Below the pieces are notes generated by a model. It was given only the letters and a program-made list of their open reading frames with translations. It was not told the DNA's origin and made no database searches. The position numbers and the translations under genes were made by a program. Of a stretch of DNA of 52,425 nt, positions 1 through 8,609 are shown in pieces. Positions within the stretch are counted from its first letter, which is position 1. Every line of letters begins with the position of its first letter. The DNA is from Bacteroidota bacterium (GTDB lineage: Bacteria; Bacteroidota; Ignavibacteria; UBA10030; BY39), in assembly GCA_030017895.1 (NCBI GenBank), contig JASEGV010000011.1, positions 1 to 52,425 of the forward strand. The letters are read 5' to 3'.

Positions 1-498
1 CTCGTTGTATCCAATTTCTTTGGATATAACCCTGACAACGGTCGATACGAAACAACCGACACTATTTTTTCTGGTATTGGCTATTGGGTGAAAGTAAATC
101 AAGCCGGCAGATTGATCTTAGAAGCCGGAAGCCAAAAACTTTCAAAAGCCAATATTATCATTAAACCTGATTCTGATTTGCCTCCTCCGCCGCCATTACC
201 ATTAAAAGGCGAGGAAGAGACAAAAGCCTTACCCGAAGATTTCGCCCTATACCAAAACTATCCGAATCCATTTAATCCAACAACAGAGATTATGTATGAT
301 ATCGCCTCAAGAAGTTTTGTTTCTTTAAAGATCATTAATACGCTTGGTCAGGTAATTGCAACGCTTGTGAATGAAGTAAAGCAACCGGGGCGGTATTCAG
401 CAATTTTTAATGCGACCGGTTTGAGTAGTGGTATATATTTATGTAAGATACAAACGGAAAGCTATACTGAAACAAAAAAAATTATTTTAATAAAATAG
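1..498 (+). CDS. C-terminal part of a secreted protein with T9SS sorting domain (5' end outside window)
   Basis: The reading frame is open from base 1, so the gene begins upstream of the window and about 165 residues are visible. A GYWVKV segment near residue 27 is of the kind that precedes a type A T9SS sorting domain in Ignavibacteria exoproteins. A Pro-rich linker (PPPPPLP) leads into NYPNPFNPTTEI and a beta-sandwich ending in ETKKIILIK. The sorting domain routes proteins through the outer membrane and is then removed or anchored. The catalytic or binding part of this protein cannot be seen, so its job is unknown. A hairpin terminator follows at 535. Confidence 0.85.
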   Translation, partial: LVVSNFFGYNPDNGRYETTDTIFSGIGYWVKVNQAGRLILEAGSQKLSKANIIIKPDSDLPPPPPLPLKGEEETKALPEDFALYQNYPNPFNPTTEIMYDIASRSFVSLKIINTLGQVIATLVNEVKQPGRYSAIFNATGLSSGIYLCKIQTESYTETKKIILIK

Positions 499-534
499 CA
501 ACATCATTTTTATAAAATGAGAGTTTTTAAAATC

Positions 535-570
535 AAAGCCTTGAGCCGTAACAGTTCAGGGCTTTTTATT
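535..570 (+). terminator. Rho-independent terminator after the T9SS cargo gene
   Basis: AAAGCCTTGA (535-544) pairs with TCAGGGCTTT (556-565) through nine Watson-Crick pairs and one G-U pair. The second arm runs into TTTTTATTT. It lies 37 bases after the stop codon of the preceding gene. Confidence 0.75.
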
Positions 571-636
571 TAAATCCGTTGATAATGAATCTAAGAATAA
601 TTACTTAAGTATCACATTTTTGTACTATTCTGTTCA

Positions 637-828
637 TTATCTCCACTTAATCGTACACCCAATCGAAAAAGTCTCAGGAGTTTTAACAACTTTGCTAGTT
701 AGTATCGCATCTACCGCATCCTGCAAATACTTATCTTTTACAGCAGTCGGGTTTTGCCAGTTATCGTCCATTTTGCCGTGGTAACAAAAACCTCTCTTCG
801 CACTGCATCTAAAAGCAATCCTGAACAA
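637..828 (-). pseudogene. Remnant of a thioredoxin/AhpC-TSA family redoxin, C-terminal end only
   Basis: The last ~50 residues read YHGKMDDNWQNP ... KYLQDAVDAILTSK ... IGCTIKWR. That is the usual C-terminus of a secreted or cytoplasmic thioredoxin-family protein (ResA/AhpC-TSA type), in which the active-site CxxC lies well upstream. Here the N-terminal part, including any catalytic cysteines, is missing, and residues before YHGK are not recognisable. No start or ribosome-binding site is evident. I read it as a truncated relic rather than a 63-residue gene. The rest of 571-922 holds nothing else I can recognise. Confidence 0.6.
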
Positions 829-860
829 TCTAAAAAAGACATTAAATGAGTGATATGAGG

Positions 861-896
861 CGAATTTGCGATTCGCAATTTGCGAATTACGAATTT
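861..896. repeat. Short self-complementary AT-rich repeat
   Basis: Three overlapping copies of a GCGAATT/AATTCGC-like word (cgaatttgcg, attcgcaatttgcg, gaattacgaattt) form a small palindromic patch upstream of the winged-helix gene. It may be an intergenic palindromic repeat or an operator for the gene pair; the sequence alone does not decide. Confidence 0.35.
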
Positions 897-922
897 ATTC
901 TATATCTTTGAATAAAAACATC

Positions 923-1435
923 ATGAAAAAACACAGCGGAATGCGCCCACTCGACGTAGTAGTGCTTTTGAAAATTGCTGCCAAAAGTAATAAAACATGG
1001 CTAATGAAAGAATTGTCTGCAGAATTGAATATCAGTGCTAGTGAGATAAGCGAAAGCTTACATCGTTCTTCGCTTGCAGGTTTAATTGTGGGTAATAAAA
1101 AAAAAATAATGATAACGGCTTTATTGGAATTTTTGCAGTATGGATTAAGGTATGTTTATCCTCAACATCCGGGGGCGTTGGTACGAGGAGTACCTACTGC
1201 TTATTCAGCGCCTCCATTGTCGGAAAAAATAGCAAGTAACGAAGCGGTTGTTTGGCCGCATCCCGATGGAGCCGTCAGAGGGCAAGCTATTGAACCTTTA
1301 CATCCATCTGTTCCATCTGCATGTTTGCAAGACCCGGAGTTGTATGCCCTACTCGCCCTGGCCGATGCGCTACGAATTGGCAGAGCCAGAGAAAAGAACC
1401 TTGCAATGGAAGAGTTAAAGAAAAGGTTATGCTAA
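923..1435 (+). CDS. Winged helix-turn-helix protein, putative antitoxin-like partner of the downstream nucleotidyltransferase
   Basis: I chose the ATG at 923 (MKKHSGMRPLDVVVLL) over the in-frame ATG at 866. The extra N-terminus is encoded by the palindromic patch and looks non-coding, and the conserved-looking text begins with MRPLD. Residues ~7-60 form a winged-helix fold of MarR/Rrf2 character (LMKELSAELNISASEISESLHR is the HTH). The C-terminal half (~residues 75-170) is a second domain rich in Pro and His, with ELYALLALADALR near its end. The stop overlaps the start of the next gene by 7 bases, so the two are translationally coupled. DNA-binding regulator plus AbiEii-like nucleotidyltransferase is the architecture of type IV toxin-antitoxin pairs. 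The family here is not AbiEi proper, so the antitoxin role is inference. Confidence 0.7.
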   Translation: MKKHSGMRPLDVVVLLKIAAKSNKTWLMKELSAELNISASEISESLHRSSLAGLIVGNKKKIMITALLEFLQYGLRYVYPQHPGALVRGVPTAYSAPPLSEKIASNEAVVWPHPDGAVRGQAIEPLHPSVPSACLQDPELYALLALADALRIGRAREKNLAMEELKKRLC

Positions 1436-2127
1436 AAAACATACTCATCAATAGGGAAGCAATAAAACAAATTGCCGCCGCATTGGATAATCTCAGCGAC
1501 CAGGTAATTTATGTCGGTGGTGCAGTAGTGAGTTTATACATCAATGACCCCTCTGCAGAAGATGTCCGCCCTACAAAAGATGTGGATATTAGTCTATCCA
1601 TTGCTTCCCTTGGTGAATTGGAGAACCTGCGTCAACAATTAATAAAAAAAGGATTTATACAAACTGCCGAAGAGAAAGTAATGTGTCGGTTTGAATACGC
1701 CGGTATTAAGGTAGATGTAATGAGTACAAAAGCTGTAGGTTGGGCGCCCGCCAATTCTTGGTTTGAGCCGGGCTTTCGTTTTAAGCAAGTAGTTGATGTG
1801 GATGATCAGAAAATTCAAATACTCCCGTTATCTTATTACTTAGCGTCGAAGTTTGAGGCGTTTGATGACAGGGGATCTAAAGATCCAAGAACAAGTCAGG
1901 ACTTTGAGGATATTGTGTACATACTTGATAACAGAAAAGACCTTACGGAGGAGATATTTAAATATTCTGACGATGAAGTAAGGAAATATTTACGAAGGGA
2001 ATTCATCGGCATGCAAAAAGATAAACTAAAACAAGAAGCAATTTTATGTAATCTCTCTTATGAAATTCGGGACATACGTTTTCAACAAATCATTGACAAT
2101 CTTAAATTAATTACCGATGTCCTCTAA
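1429..2127 (+). CDS. Nucleotidyltransferase-fold protein (AbiEii-like), putative toxin
   Basis: The start is the ATG at 1429 (MLKNILINREAI). An in-frame extension back to 1321 would lie wholly inside the preceding gene. Residues ~23-60 carry the nucleotidyltransferase signature: YVGGAVVSLY followed by TKDVDISL, giving the GG motif and the D-x-D metal pair. A third acidic residue probably lies in VDVMS, with a helical C-terminal domain containing SQDFEDIVYILDNR. This layout matches AbiEii/MenT-type and related DNA-polymerase-beta-fold proteins that modify RNA or proteins in toxin-antitoxin and abortive infection systems. It sits immediately behind an HTH gene with a 7-base overlap. Target and toxicity are not shown by the sequence. 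Confidence 0.75.
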   Translation: MLKNILINREAIKQIAAALDNLSDQVIYVGGAVVSLYINDPSAEDVRPTKDVDISLSIASLGELENLRQQLIKKGFIQTAEEKVMCRFEYAGIKVDVMSTKAVGWAPANSWFEPGFRFKQVVDVDDQKIQILPLSYYLASKFEAFDDRGSKDPRTSQDFEDIVYILDNRKDLTEEIFKYSDDEVRKYLRREFIGMQKDKLKQEAILCNLSYEIRDIRFQQIIDNLKLITDVL

Positions 2128-2156
2128 CGAACTCAACAACATAGACCCTTTCATTC

Positions 2157-2572
2157 TCACCCATTTTCACCAGATTCGTTAAGGTATCCTCTGCACTCAG
2201 CTGAACCACAGAGACAGACAACCAATTCGCTTTCGGCATCATAATCATAATCAATCGTTAATTCTTCACCCTGCTGAATATCGCGCGCAGCATAGAATAA
2301 AATTTTGTTGCCGGCAATTTCATAATAACAAGTAGGATCGCACGAATGGTTAAAATATTTTGTGTGATTTCCCCTGTCGTAACCATCAATAGCATTTTCA
2401 TCGTTCAGCCAAAAAGTATAAATTCCTGAACGATTCAAATCTTCTTCTCTTCTCATAGCTTCTTCAGCAGAAATTAATTCACCTTCGTATTCAGCAATAA
2501 GATGATCTTTGGAAATAAATTTATTGGTAAAACAACCAAAACGGTTAATTGCGGATTCTTTAATAAGGGCAT
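2157..2572 (-). pseudogene. SET-domain protein lysine methyltransferase, frameshifted near the start
   Basis: The minus-strand frame from ~2567 down to 2157 encodes an almost complete small SET protein: ESAINRFGCFTNKF, IAEYEGELISAEEAMRREE, the catalytic NHSCDPTC, GEELTIDYDYD, and a post-SET zinc-type motif CLCGSAECRG. No start codon exists in that frame before an upstream TAA. An ATG at 2572-2570 lies one base out of frame. Adding one C to the CCC run just after it would give MPLIKESAINRF and a 138-residue ORF of normal size for bacterial SET proteins. So this is either a recent single-base frameshift or a sequencing error. A start at the internal ATG at 2456 would delete half the cofactor pocket and is unlikely to be functional. 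Bacterial SET proteins methylate lysines, with targets mostly unknown. Confidence 0.75.
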
Positions 2573-2717
2573 CTCTAAAATCTTAGTTTGGCAATAAAGA
2601 TCAACGTGATTGTAAACGCAGTCACTAACTGGGGTTGCCTGAGCACTAATTCCGTGTTTAGTACTCTTCACATTTTTTCCATTTTTCGCTCTCCTTTTGT
2701 TCTGGAGACACTCTTTC

Positions 2718-2966
2718 TACGCGGCAGTATATCCGAGTTGAATCGCTCGAAACATATTGTAGGTTAAATTCATCAGTCCCACGACAGTTGTGGCTCGCTT
2801 AATACCAATAGTTCGGATAAAAGAGCCATTCATACTCTGTTGCCTTCTTGTTGTTCTTCGGTAAGCGGTTTATTTCTGTATCCTTTTTCGTGAATCTGAT
2901 TAATCATTTTTTTGTGTTCTACCACTAGAGATACCGACTCACCACTGTACGCACTGTCTGCGTGCG
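2718..2966 (-). mobile_element. Decayed IS5-family transposase, C-terminal remnant
   Basis: Reading the minus strand from 2966 gives ADSAYSGE, then QIHEKGYRNKPLTEEQQ and NRV, followed after a frame change by NGSFIRTIGIKRATTVVGL and MNLTYNMFRAIQLG. These are the usual blocks of IS5-type DDE transposases (the DSAY block, the KGxRNKPLTxxQ block, and the C-terminal IG..RA...GL.NLTYN block). The usual RVEHVFG segment between NRV and NGS is missing, so there is an internal deletion as well as a frameshift. No intact inverted repeats could be assigned. It explains most of the otherwise gene-free stretch 2573-3047. Confidence 0.75.
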
Positions 2967-3047
2967 TTGAGATATTCATAAAAAAGTCCGAATAGTTTTT
3001 CTATCGCACTTGCTTTGGTGAGCCTGTCGAACCAAACGTTTACTCTT

Positions 3048-3072
3048 TAGGTCGGATTGCAAATCCGACCTA
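3048..3072. repeat. Short perfect hairpin repeat
   Basis: TAGGTCGGATT and AATCCGACCTA are perfect inverted arms around a GCA loop. Its form (11-bp arms, 3-nt loop, outer TAGGTCG/CGACCTA) resembles palindromes at 11766-11786 and 52403-52419. Just upstream, 3019-3041 reads TTTGGTGAGCCTGTCGAACCAAA, another palindromic dispersed-repeat-like word. Confidence 0.7.
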
Positions 3073-3086
3073 CTATCTTGAACAAG

Positions 3087-3118
3087 TTTGAGCCTCATTC
3101 TCATTTTTATTATATTGT
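3087..3118 (+). promoter_or_regulatory. Bacteroidetes-type promoter of the glucan-hydrolase operon
   Basis: TTTG (3087-3090) is followed after exactly 20 bases by TATATTGT (3111-3118), close to the -33 TTTG / -7 TAnnTTTG consensus. The start codon is at 3145, preceded by an AAGGAAAC Shine-Dalgarno-like site. Confidence 0.55.
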
Positions 3119-3144
3119 TTCCAATATTATAAGGAAACAAAACA

Positions 3145-4620
3145 ATGAAAAGCACACCCACTCAAAAAGTAAGTATCTTGTTTTTTGCTGCTATAATTTT
3201 TCTTACTCAACTTTCATATACGCAACAAATTAACATTCCCGATTGGACAGCTGATGCAATCTATTATCAAATTTTCCCGGAACGCTTTTACAATGCCGAT
3301 ACTACAAACGATCCCCCAAACACACAGCCGTGGGGCGCCATTCCCAAATACAATAACTACTTCGGCGGCGACCTAAACGGAGTTATCGAGAAACTCGATT
3401 ACATTCAGGACCTGGGAGTTAATGCTATATATTTCAATCCTGTTTTCGAATCTAACTCTAATCATAAATATCACACAACCGACTATTTTAAGATTGATGA
3501 TAATTTTGGAGACGACAAAATCTTCAAGCAACTTTTAGATGAATGCCATAAGCGAGGTATTCGTGTCGTTATCGACGGTGTGTTCAACCATACCGGCATC
3601 GAGTTCTTCGCTTTCAAAGATATTGTCGAGAAGGAAAAAAACTCGAAGTATTTAAATTGGTTTAAAGTACACAGTTTTCCGGTTCAGCTTCCGCCTGCAA
3701 AACCAAACTATGAAGCTTGGTGGGGAATTGGCGACCTGCCTAAACTAATGGCAGAAGAACCCGATGTTAAAAAGCATCTTTTCGATGCGACTCAAAAGTG
3801 GACTGCTATGGGAATCGACGGCTGGCGGCTCGATGTGCCGAACGAAATGTCGCACGACTTCTGGATCGAATGGCGAAAGCTTGTTAAGTCGATCAATCCC
3901 GATTGCTACATCGTGGGCGAAATCTGGGAAGATGCAACTCCGTGGTTAAAGGGCGACCAGTTCGATGCGGTTATGAATTATCTCTTTCGCGATGCAGTAA
4001 ACCTGTATTTTGTTTTTAATAAATTAAATGTAAAACAGTTCGATTCGTTACTCGCAATTCCTCGAAAATATCCAAAAGAAGTTCAGTATGCACTGCAAAA
4101 TTTAGTAGGCAGCCACGATACTGAAAGGTTTTTTACATTAACAAAAGGCAACACTGAGAAAGCCAAATTAGCTGCTTTATTCCAAATGACTTACATCGGA
4201 GCGCCGATGGTTTATTACGGCGATGAAATCGGTATGATGGGCGGACGCGACCCCGACTGCCGCCGGACTATGGTTTGGGATTCGTTACATTGGAACATCG
4301 ACCTCCGGAATTTCTACAAAAAACTTATTGACCTGCGAAAACAAAATAAAGTTTTTAGCAGAGGAAGTTATAAAACAATTCTTACCGACGGCAAACGCAA
4401 CCTTTTTGGTTTTTTACGCGAGCTCGAAAACGAAAAAGCAATCGTAATTTTAAATAACTCGAATAAATGCCAGACTGTTGAGTTACAGTCTCCTAATAAA
4501 AACGTAAAAAAATGGGTTGACCTGATAAACGATGTTACTATCAGGCAAAATGACAAATCAAAAATATCAATTCAAAATATTCCACCGATGAGCGGTGCAA
4601 TTTTAATTTCGAGGAAGTGA
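3145..4620 (+). CDS. Secreted alpha-amylase family (GH13) neopullulanase/cyclomaltodextrinase-like enzyme
   Basis: The 491-residue protein starts at an ATG behind AAGGAAAC and has a signal peptide of about 26 residues ending near SYTQQ. The GH13 barrel begins at once with DAIYYQIFPERF. The regions are NPVFES with HKYHTTDYF; DGVFNHTG (D144); GWRLDVPNE with the nucleophile D230; GEIWEDA with acid/base E259; and SHDTERF with D325. All three catalytic residues are present. The YFGGDL and HKYHTTDY text is typical of the GH13_20 neopullulanase group, which hydrolyses alpha-1,4 and sometimes alpha-1,6 bonds of pullulan, cyclodextrins and starch. The usual N-terminal N-domain of that group is absent, so the enzyme is a short form. 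A C-terminal beta domain ends the protein. It precedes a second GH13 gene by 2 bases. Confidence 0.9.
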   Translation: MKSTPTQKVSILFFAAIIFLTQLSYTQQINIPDWTADAIYYQIFPERFYNADTTNDPPNTQPWGAIPKYNNYFGGDLNGVIEKLDYIQDLGVNAIYFNPVFESNSNHKYHTTDYFKIDDNFGDDKIFKQLLDECHKRGIRVVIDGVFNHTGIEFFAFKDIVEKEKNSKYLNWFKVHSFPVQLPPAKPNYEAWWGIGDLPKLMAEEPDVKKHLFDATQKWTAMGIDGWRLDVPNEMSHDFWIEWRKLVKSINPDCYIVGEIWEDATPWLKGDQFDAVMNYLFRDAVNLYFVFNKLNVKQFDSLLAIPRKYPKEVQYALQNLVGSHDTERFFTLTKGNTEKAKLAALFQMTYIGAPMVYYGDEIGMMGGRDPDCRRTMVWDSLHWNIDLRNFYKKLIDLRKQNKVFSRGSYKTILTDGKRNLFGFLRELENEKAIVILNNSNKCQTVELQSPNKNVKKWVDLINDVTIRQNDKSKISIQNIPPMSGAILISRK

Positions 4621-4622
4621 AT

Positions 4623-7397
4623 ATGAAAAAAATATCTTTATTTCTGTTTCTATTTACCTTAACCGGCAATTTTTTATTCTCCAATCCTGCCGACAGCGTA
4701 ACAATTACTTTTCGCACATATCAACCGACTTCACCTGCTTTATATTTGCCCGGGGAATTTAACGGTTGGGTAAACAATGCGCCTATCTCTTTGATGAGTT
4801 ATGATAATACATTAGCAAGTTGGACTAAAACATACACATTCAAAATTAAGGATCCGTTGGATACACGAAGACGTATGGGCGATTCGGTGTGGCAATATAA
4901 ATTTTACAGCACAGCGGCGGGATGGTACGGCGATCCCCTCAATCCCGAACAAAATCCAGCCGACTACAACAATTCGGTCCTACGGCTTACAAAATTTTTC
5001 TGGTTTCAATTTTATACTTTTGAAGTATCGCAGCAAATTTCACGAGTTTCAGCTTCATTGGTACACGCTAACAGTGATTCTATTACATCTGTTTACCTCG
5101 CCATTGCTCAAACCGAATCCTCGCCACGCACAATTACAGATGTGACTCAATTTTTCAACCGTGCGACACGAATAGTTGATTATACACTTCCTTTACCCAT
5201 TCCAAAATCTTATTTTGTTCGTTTAGTCGGGTACAACGATCAAGGCGACTCGGTTGTGTATAAACGTGGCGGTTATATAATTGCCACTTTGCCGATGCCG
5301 GCTTATGTGAAGCACGGTGTTACACTACCGAGTACTGCATCGAACGACTCAACTTCTTTTAGAATTCACGTGCCTGGAAAAGATTATGTTCTTCTGCGTA
5401 TCGCACCCCTTGGACAAAATCCTGTTACTGCCTCCCCAATAGTAATGAGGCGTGCAACACTCAACAACGAATGGTGGATGAACGTAAAACTTGCGAAAGG
5501 AACTTACGAATATCTTTATGAAATTGAAAATAACAAAATGATTTACGATCCATGGGGAAAATGGAACGGCACTAACGGAAGCCGGTTCGCCACAGACTCG
5601 ACAGGTTTAACTGCCGACGATTATGTTTGGCAAAATACTAATTTCCAGCGTCCGCCAATGGATAAATTAGTTATATACGAACTCAATGTTGCCGAATTTG
5701 CCGGCGGTAAGTTAGGACTTCCTGCAGGTGAAGTTACATTCCGCCATTTCATCGAAACAATTCCATATCTCGATTCGCTCGGTGTGAATGCTATTGAATT
5801 AATGCCCATCAACGATTATGGATTGATCGGAAAATCGGGTTTCTCGTGGGGTTACGATCTTAATTCTTATTTGGCATTAGAACCCGGTTATGGTTCTCCA
5901 GCCGATTTTAAAGCTCTCGTCGATTCCGCACATGGAAGAGGTATTGCTGTAATCGTTGATGTCGTTTTCAATCACCTCAACGAAACGAGTGCCCTCTGGC
6001 AAATGGCACAGAACGAAGATATCAATCCTTATTTTAAAAGATGCAGCGACCTTCGATATAACGAAGATCAACTTTGTTTCTTTAAAGATATGGACCATTG
6101 GACTAATGAAACACAGGAGTTAATTTATAATACATTGAAAATGTGGATTGATGATTACAAAGTAGATGGTTTCAGATATGATTTGACACAAGGAATCGGT
6201 TGGAGAATAACCGAGCCAACGAAAGGAATTTTAGGATGGGCTAATAAAATTCATTCGGAATATGGCGGCGCAATTTATCAGATTGTTGAACATTTACCCG
6301 AAAGTCCCGCGCTGATTTTCAACAGCGGCATAACAAGCGGTTGGCACGACAGCTTCAGAGATGAAGTTTTCAAATGCTTAATACCGTCGCAACATCCAAC
6401 ATTGGCAACGATTGAAGATAGGGTGCTCGACCTCGGTGCATATCCAAGTGGCGATACTCCTTCAACTCCCGACCGCTACGCAAACCGAAAAGAACCTGTG
6501 AATGCAACAGTAAACCACGATGAGCTATCTTTGATTTACGAGATGATAACCTGGCAGGGCGTACCATTGGAACAGGCGATTCAACGAGATAAGCTTTACG
6601 CAACACTTATGTTTACCTCGCTCGGTATTCCTATGCTATGGCAGGGGATGGAGTTTGCTGAACCGCGCGGCTTTCAGAGTGACGGTGAAAAACTTTCGTA
6701 TCGCCCTGTACAGTTTAACCGTCTTTCAACAGCGACAGGTCAAGTGCACTATAATTATTACAGCAGATTAATTTTCCAACGACTAAACAACCCGGCGCTT
6801 CACAACGGAGAGTTACGCAAACTATTCCGATACAATACTGAACGCGTGTTAGTTTGGGGGTTTGAAGATACAAATACCGATGCAAAAATTATGTGCGTTG
6901 CAAATTTGAGTAATAGTCAGCAAACGGTGAGTAATGTTCCCTGGCTTGCTTCGGGAACTTGGTTCGATGCTATCGACCAAACCGAGTTCATTGCATCCGG
7001 AACAACGTTAAGTAGCTTTACGATTCCGGCTTTCACAGCAAAAGTTTATTCAAACAAACCGGACAGTATTTTACTTTCTGTTGAGAATATCATAACAGAA
7101 TTTCCAACTGAATTTCGGTTAGAGCAAAATTACCCAAACCCATTCAACCCATCAACGTTAATACGATATGATATTCCGCAAGAAGGATTAGTAATTTTGA
7201 AGATTTATGATCTATTAGGTAGAGAAGTAGCAACACTCGTAAATGAATTCAAGAAAGCTGGAAATTATGAGGCGGTGTGGAATGCAGTAGGATTGCCGAG
7301 TGGAGTTTACTTCTATCGTATGCAAGCCCACCCAATAAATGGCGGGCAAGTTGGAAGCAACTTCACAGAAACTAAAAAACTTTTATTACTCAAATAA
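4623..7397 (+). CDS. Secreted GH13 alpha-glucan-active enzyme with CBM48-like domain and T9SS sorting domain
   Basis: I place the start at ATG 4623, eight bases after GAGG; a GTG at 4617 is the alternative. A signal peptide (~22 residues) is followed by a starch-binding/CBM48-like domain (LYLPGEFNGW), a second Ig-like E-set domain, and a GH13 barrel beginning MDKLVIYELNVAEF. Catalytic residues are visible: D520 in DGFRYD, E556 in IVEHLPES, and D633 in VNHDE. The branching-enzyme-like order of domains (E-sets, then WGYDLNSYLALEPGYG) suggests a glucan branching or debranching type activity. Residues ~835-924 form the type A sorting domain (NYPNPFNPSTLIRYD ... ETKKLLLLK), so the enzyme is exported by T9SS and probably surface-displayed. 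It works beside the upstream GH13 enzyme on extracellular alpha-glucan. Confidence 0.9.
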   Translation: MKKISLFLFLFTLTGNFLFSNPADSVTITFRTYQPTSPALYLPGEFNGWVNNAPISLMSYDNTLASWTKTYTFKIKDPLDTRRRMGDSVWQYKFYSTAAGWYGDPLNPEQNPADYNNSVLRLTKFFWFQFYTFEVSQQISRVSASLVHANSDSITSVYLAIAQTESSPRTITDVTQFFNRATRIVDYTLPLPIPKSYFVRLVGYNDQGDSVVYKRGGYIIATLPMPAYVKHGVTLPSTASNDSTSFRIHVPGKDYVLLRIAPLGQNPVTASPIVMRRATLNNEWWMNVKLAKGTYEYLYEIENNKMIYDPWGKWNGTNGSRFATDSTGLTADDYVWQNTNFQRPPMDKLVIYELNVAEFAGGKLGLPAGEVTFRHFIETIPYLDSLGVNAIELMPINDYGLIGKSGFSWGYDLNSYLALEPGYGSPADFKALVDSAHGRGIAVIVDVVFNHLNETSALWQMAQNEDINPYFKRCSDLRYNEDQLCFFKDMDHWTNETQELIYNTLKMWIDDYKVDGFRYDLTQGIGWRITEPTKGILGWANKIHSEYGGAIYQIVEHLPESPALIFNSGITSGWHDSFRDEVFKCLIPSQHPTLATIEDRVLDLGAYPSGDTPSTPDRYANRKEPVNATVNHDELSLIYEMITWQGVPLEQAIQRDKLYATLMFTSLGIPMLWQGMEFAEPRGFQSDGEKLSYRPVQFNRLSTATGQVHYNYYSRLIFQRLNNPALHNGELRKLFRYNTERVLVWGFEDTNTDAKIMCVANLSNSQQTVSNVPWLASGTWFDAIDQTEFIASGTTLSSFTIPAFTAKVYSNKPDSILLSVENIITEFPTEFRLEQNYPNPFNPSTLIRYDIPQEGLVILKIYDLLGREVATLVNEFKKAGNYEAVWNAVGLPSGVYFYRMQAHPINGGQVGSNFTETKKLLLLK

Positions 7398-7400
7398 TTT

Positions 7401-8189
7401 ATGCTAAACATTGCAATCGAAGCCGCCAAAGAAGCGGGCAAATTTTTAAAACATAACTTGGGAAAAGTTAGAGAGATCAATCTTAAAAGCGGACAGGAAA
7501 AAAACCTCGTTACTGAGATTGATAAAAAATCGGAAGAGATGATTGTGGGAATTATCAGAAAACATTTTCCAAATCACGATATACTCGCCGAGGAAAGCGG
7601 TAGCGAGCACGGTAAAAAATCGGACTTTCGCTGGATAATAGACCCGTTAGACGGAACAACGAACTTTACACACGGTCTGCCGATATTTTGTGTGTCCATC
7701 GGACTTGAACGCAAAGGTGAATTAATTGCCGGTGTAATCTACGACCCGAATTTGAATGAGCTTTTTTCGGCAGAAAAAGGGCGCGGCGCTTTTTTAAACG
7801 GCAGACGCCTGCGTGTTTCTCAGACAGCATCTCTCAAACAAAGCTTACTCGTAACAGGATTCCCTTATAACGTAAATGAAAATCCCGACAACTGCATCGA
7901 ACATTTTGTAAATTTCCTCTTTGAAGGTCAAGCAGTCAGAAGAATGGGATCAGCAGCAATCGATATGGCTTATGTTGCCGCTGGTCGTTATGATGGATTC
8001 TGGGAAGTTAATTTGAATGCCTGGGATATGGCAGCGGGAGTTTTGTTGATTCGCGAAGCCGGCGGAAAAGTTACTGGTTTTAAAGGAGAAGAAATAAATA
8101 TTTATGGAAAACAAATCGTCGCAAGCAATGGATTAATACACGATGAGATGGTGGGATTGATAAGTAGAAAGCCGACTTTACTCAAATAA
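7401..8189 (+). CDS. suhB: Inositol monophosphatase family protein (SuhB type)
   Basis: This 262-residue protein has all the Mg2+-dependent inositol-monophosphatase motifs: LAEESGSE (E64, E65), DPLDGTTNF (from D81) and the C-terminal WDMAAGVLLIREAGG (D209). The length matches the family. It hydrolyses inositol-1-phosphate or related sugar phosphates; in E. coli SuhB also helps rRNA antitermination. It starts three bases after the GH13 gene and shares its direction, so it may be co-transcribed. A link to sugar metabolism is inference. Confidence 0.92.
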   Translation: MLNIAIEAAKEAGKFLKHNLGKVREINLKSGQEKNLVTEIDKKSEEMIVGIIRKHFPNHDILAEESGSEHGKKSDFRWIIDPLDGTTNFTHGLPIFCVSIGLERKGELIAGVIYDPNLNELFSAEKGRGAFLNGRRLRVSQTASLKQSLLVTGFPYNVNENPDNCIEHFVNFLFEGQAVRRMGSAAIDMAYVAAGRYDGFWEVNLNAWDMAAGVLLIREAGGKVTGFKGEEINIYGKQIVASNGLIHDEMVGLISRKPTLLK

Positions 8190-8328
8190 TTTTGAATTAA
8201 GTATTATTCTTATTACTTTATACAAAAAGTTTTGTACTAATTAGACTTGTTACAATAACTCATTATAATGAAACCATTTATTCGGTTCCACTATTTGGTC
8301 TACTTTGATTTTATTTCATTCAATAATC

Positions 8329-8360
8329 CATTATGTTCATTATTTGCAATTAACATAATG
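8329..8360. promoter_or_regulatory. Inverted repeat upstream of the small-ORF/serine-proteinase pair
   Basis: CATTATGTT (8329-8337) and AACATAATG (8352-8360) are perfect arms around a 14-nt spacer, 45 bases before the start at 8405. The position suits an operator or a weak hairpin in the leader. A possible TATAAT-like box lies upstream near 8263. Nothing else is seen in the 215-base gap. Confidence 0.35.
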
Positions 8361-8404
8361 AATTTGTAATTTTAATTAACAAACGATAGAAAACGGATAA
8401 TAAT

Positions 8405-8608
8405 ATGATAAATCAGGATAATCAAAAAGAAATTCTTGAAATATATGCCGAATTAGAAAAAAAAGCTAAAGAGATTTATCCGGATATTGAAAAAAATATT
8501 GAGACCTTCAACTCGATTAGAGTTGAGCAAGAAAGTTATTTAAATTATATTTCTTTATTAAATGAGCAATCCCTCTCAAAGGCTTCCAATCAAACTTGTT
8601 TAGAATAA
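8405..8608 (+). CDS. Small hypothetical helical protein preceding the SDH proteinase
   Basis: A 67-residue ORF whose stop lies one base before the next start codon. The composition is strongly helical and acidic (KKAKEIYPDIEKNIETF, YLNYISLLNEQ), with no signal peptide or membrane segment and no family I recognise. The tight spacing to the ClpP-fold proteinase gene suggests a shared transcript and possibly an adaptor, substrate or inhibitor role. That role is inference from position only. Confidence 0.6.
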   Translation: MINQDNQKEILEIYAELEKKAKEIYPDIEKNIETFNSIRVEQESYLNYISLLNEQSLSKASNQTCLE

Positions 8609-8609
8609 G

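Noticed and set aside
2474-2671. 65-residue minus-strand ORF upstream of the SET gene
   Set aside because: Its second half is the SET gene read in the wrong frame; it helps to place the frameshift but is not a gene.
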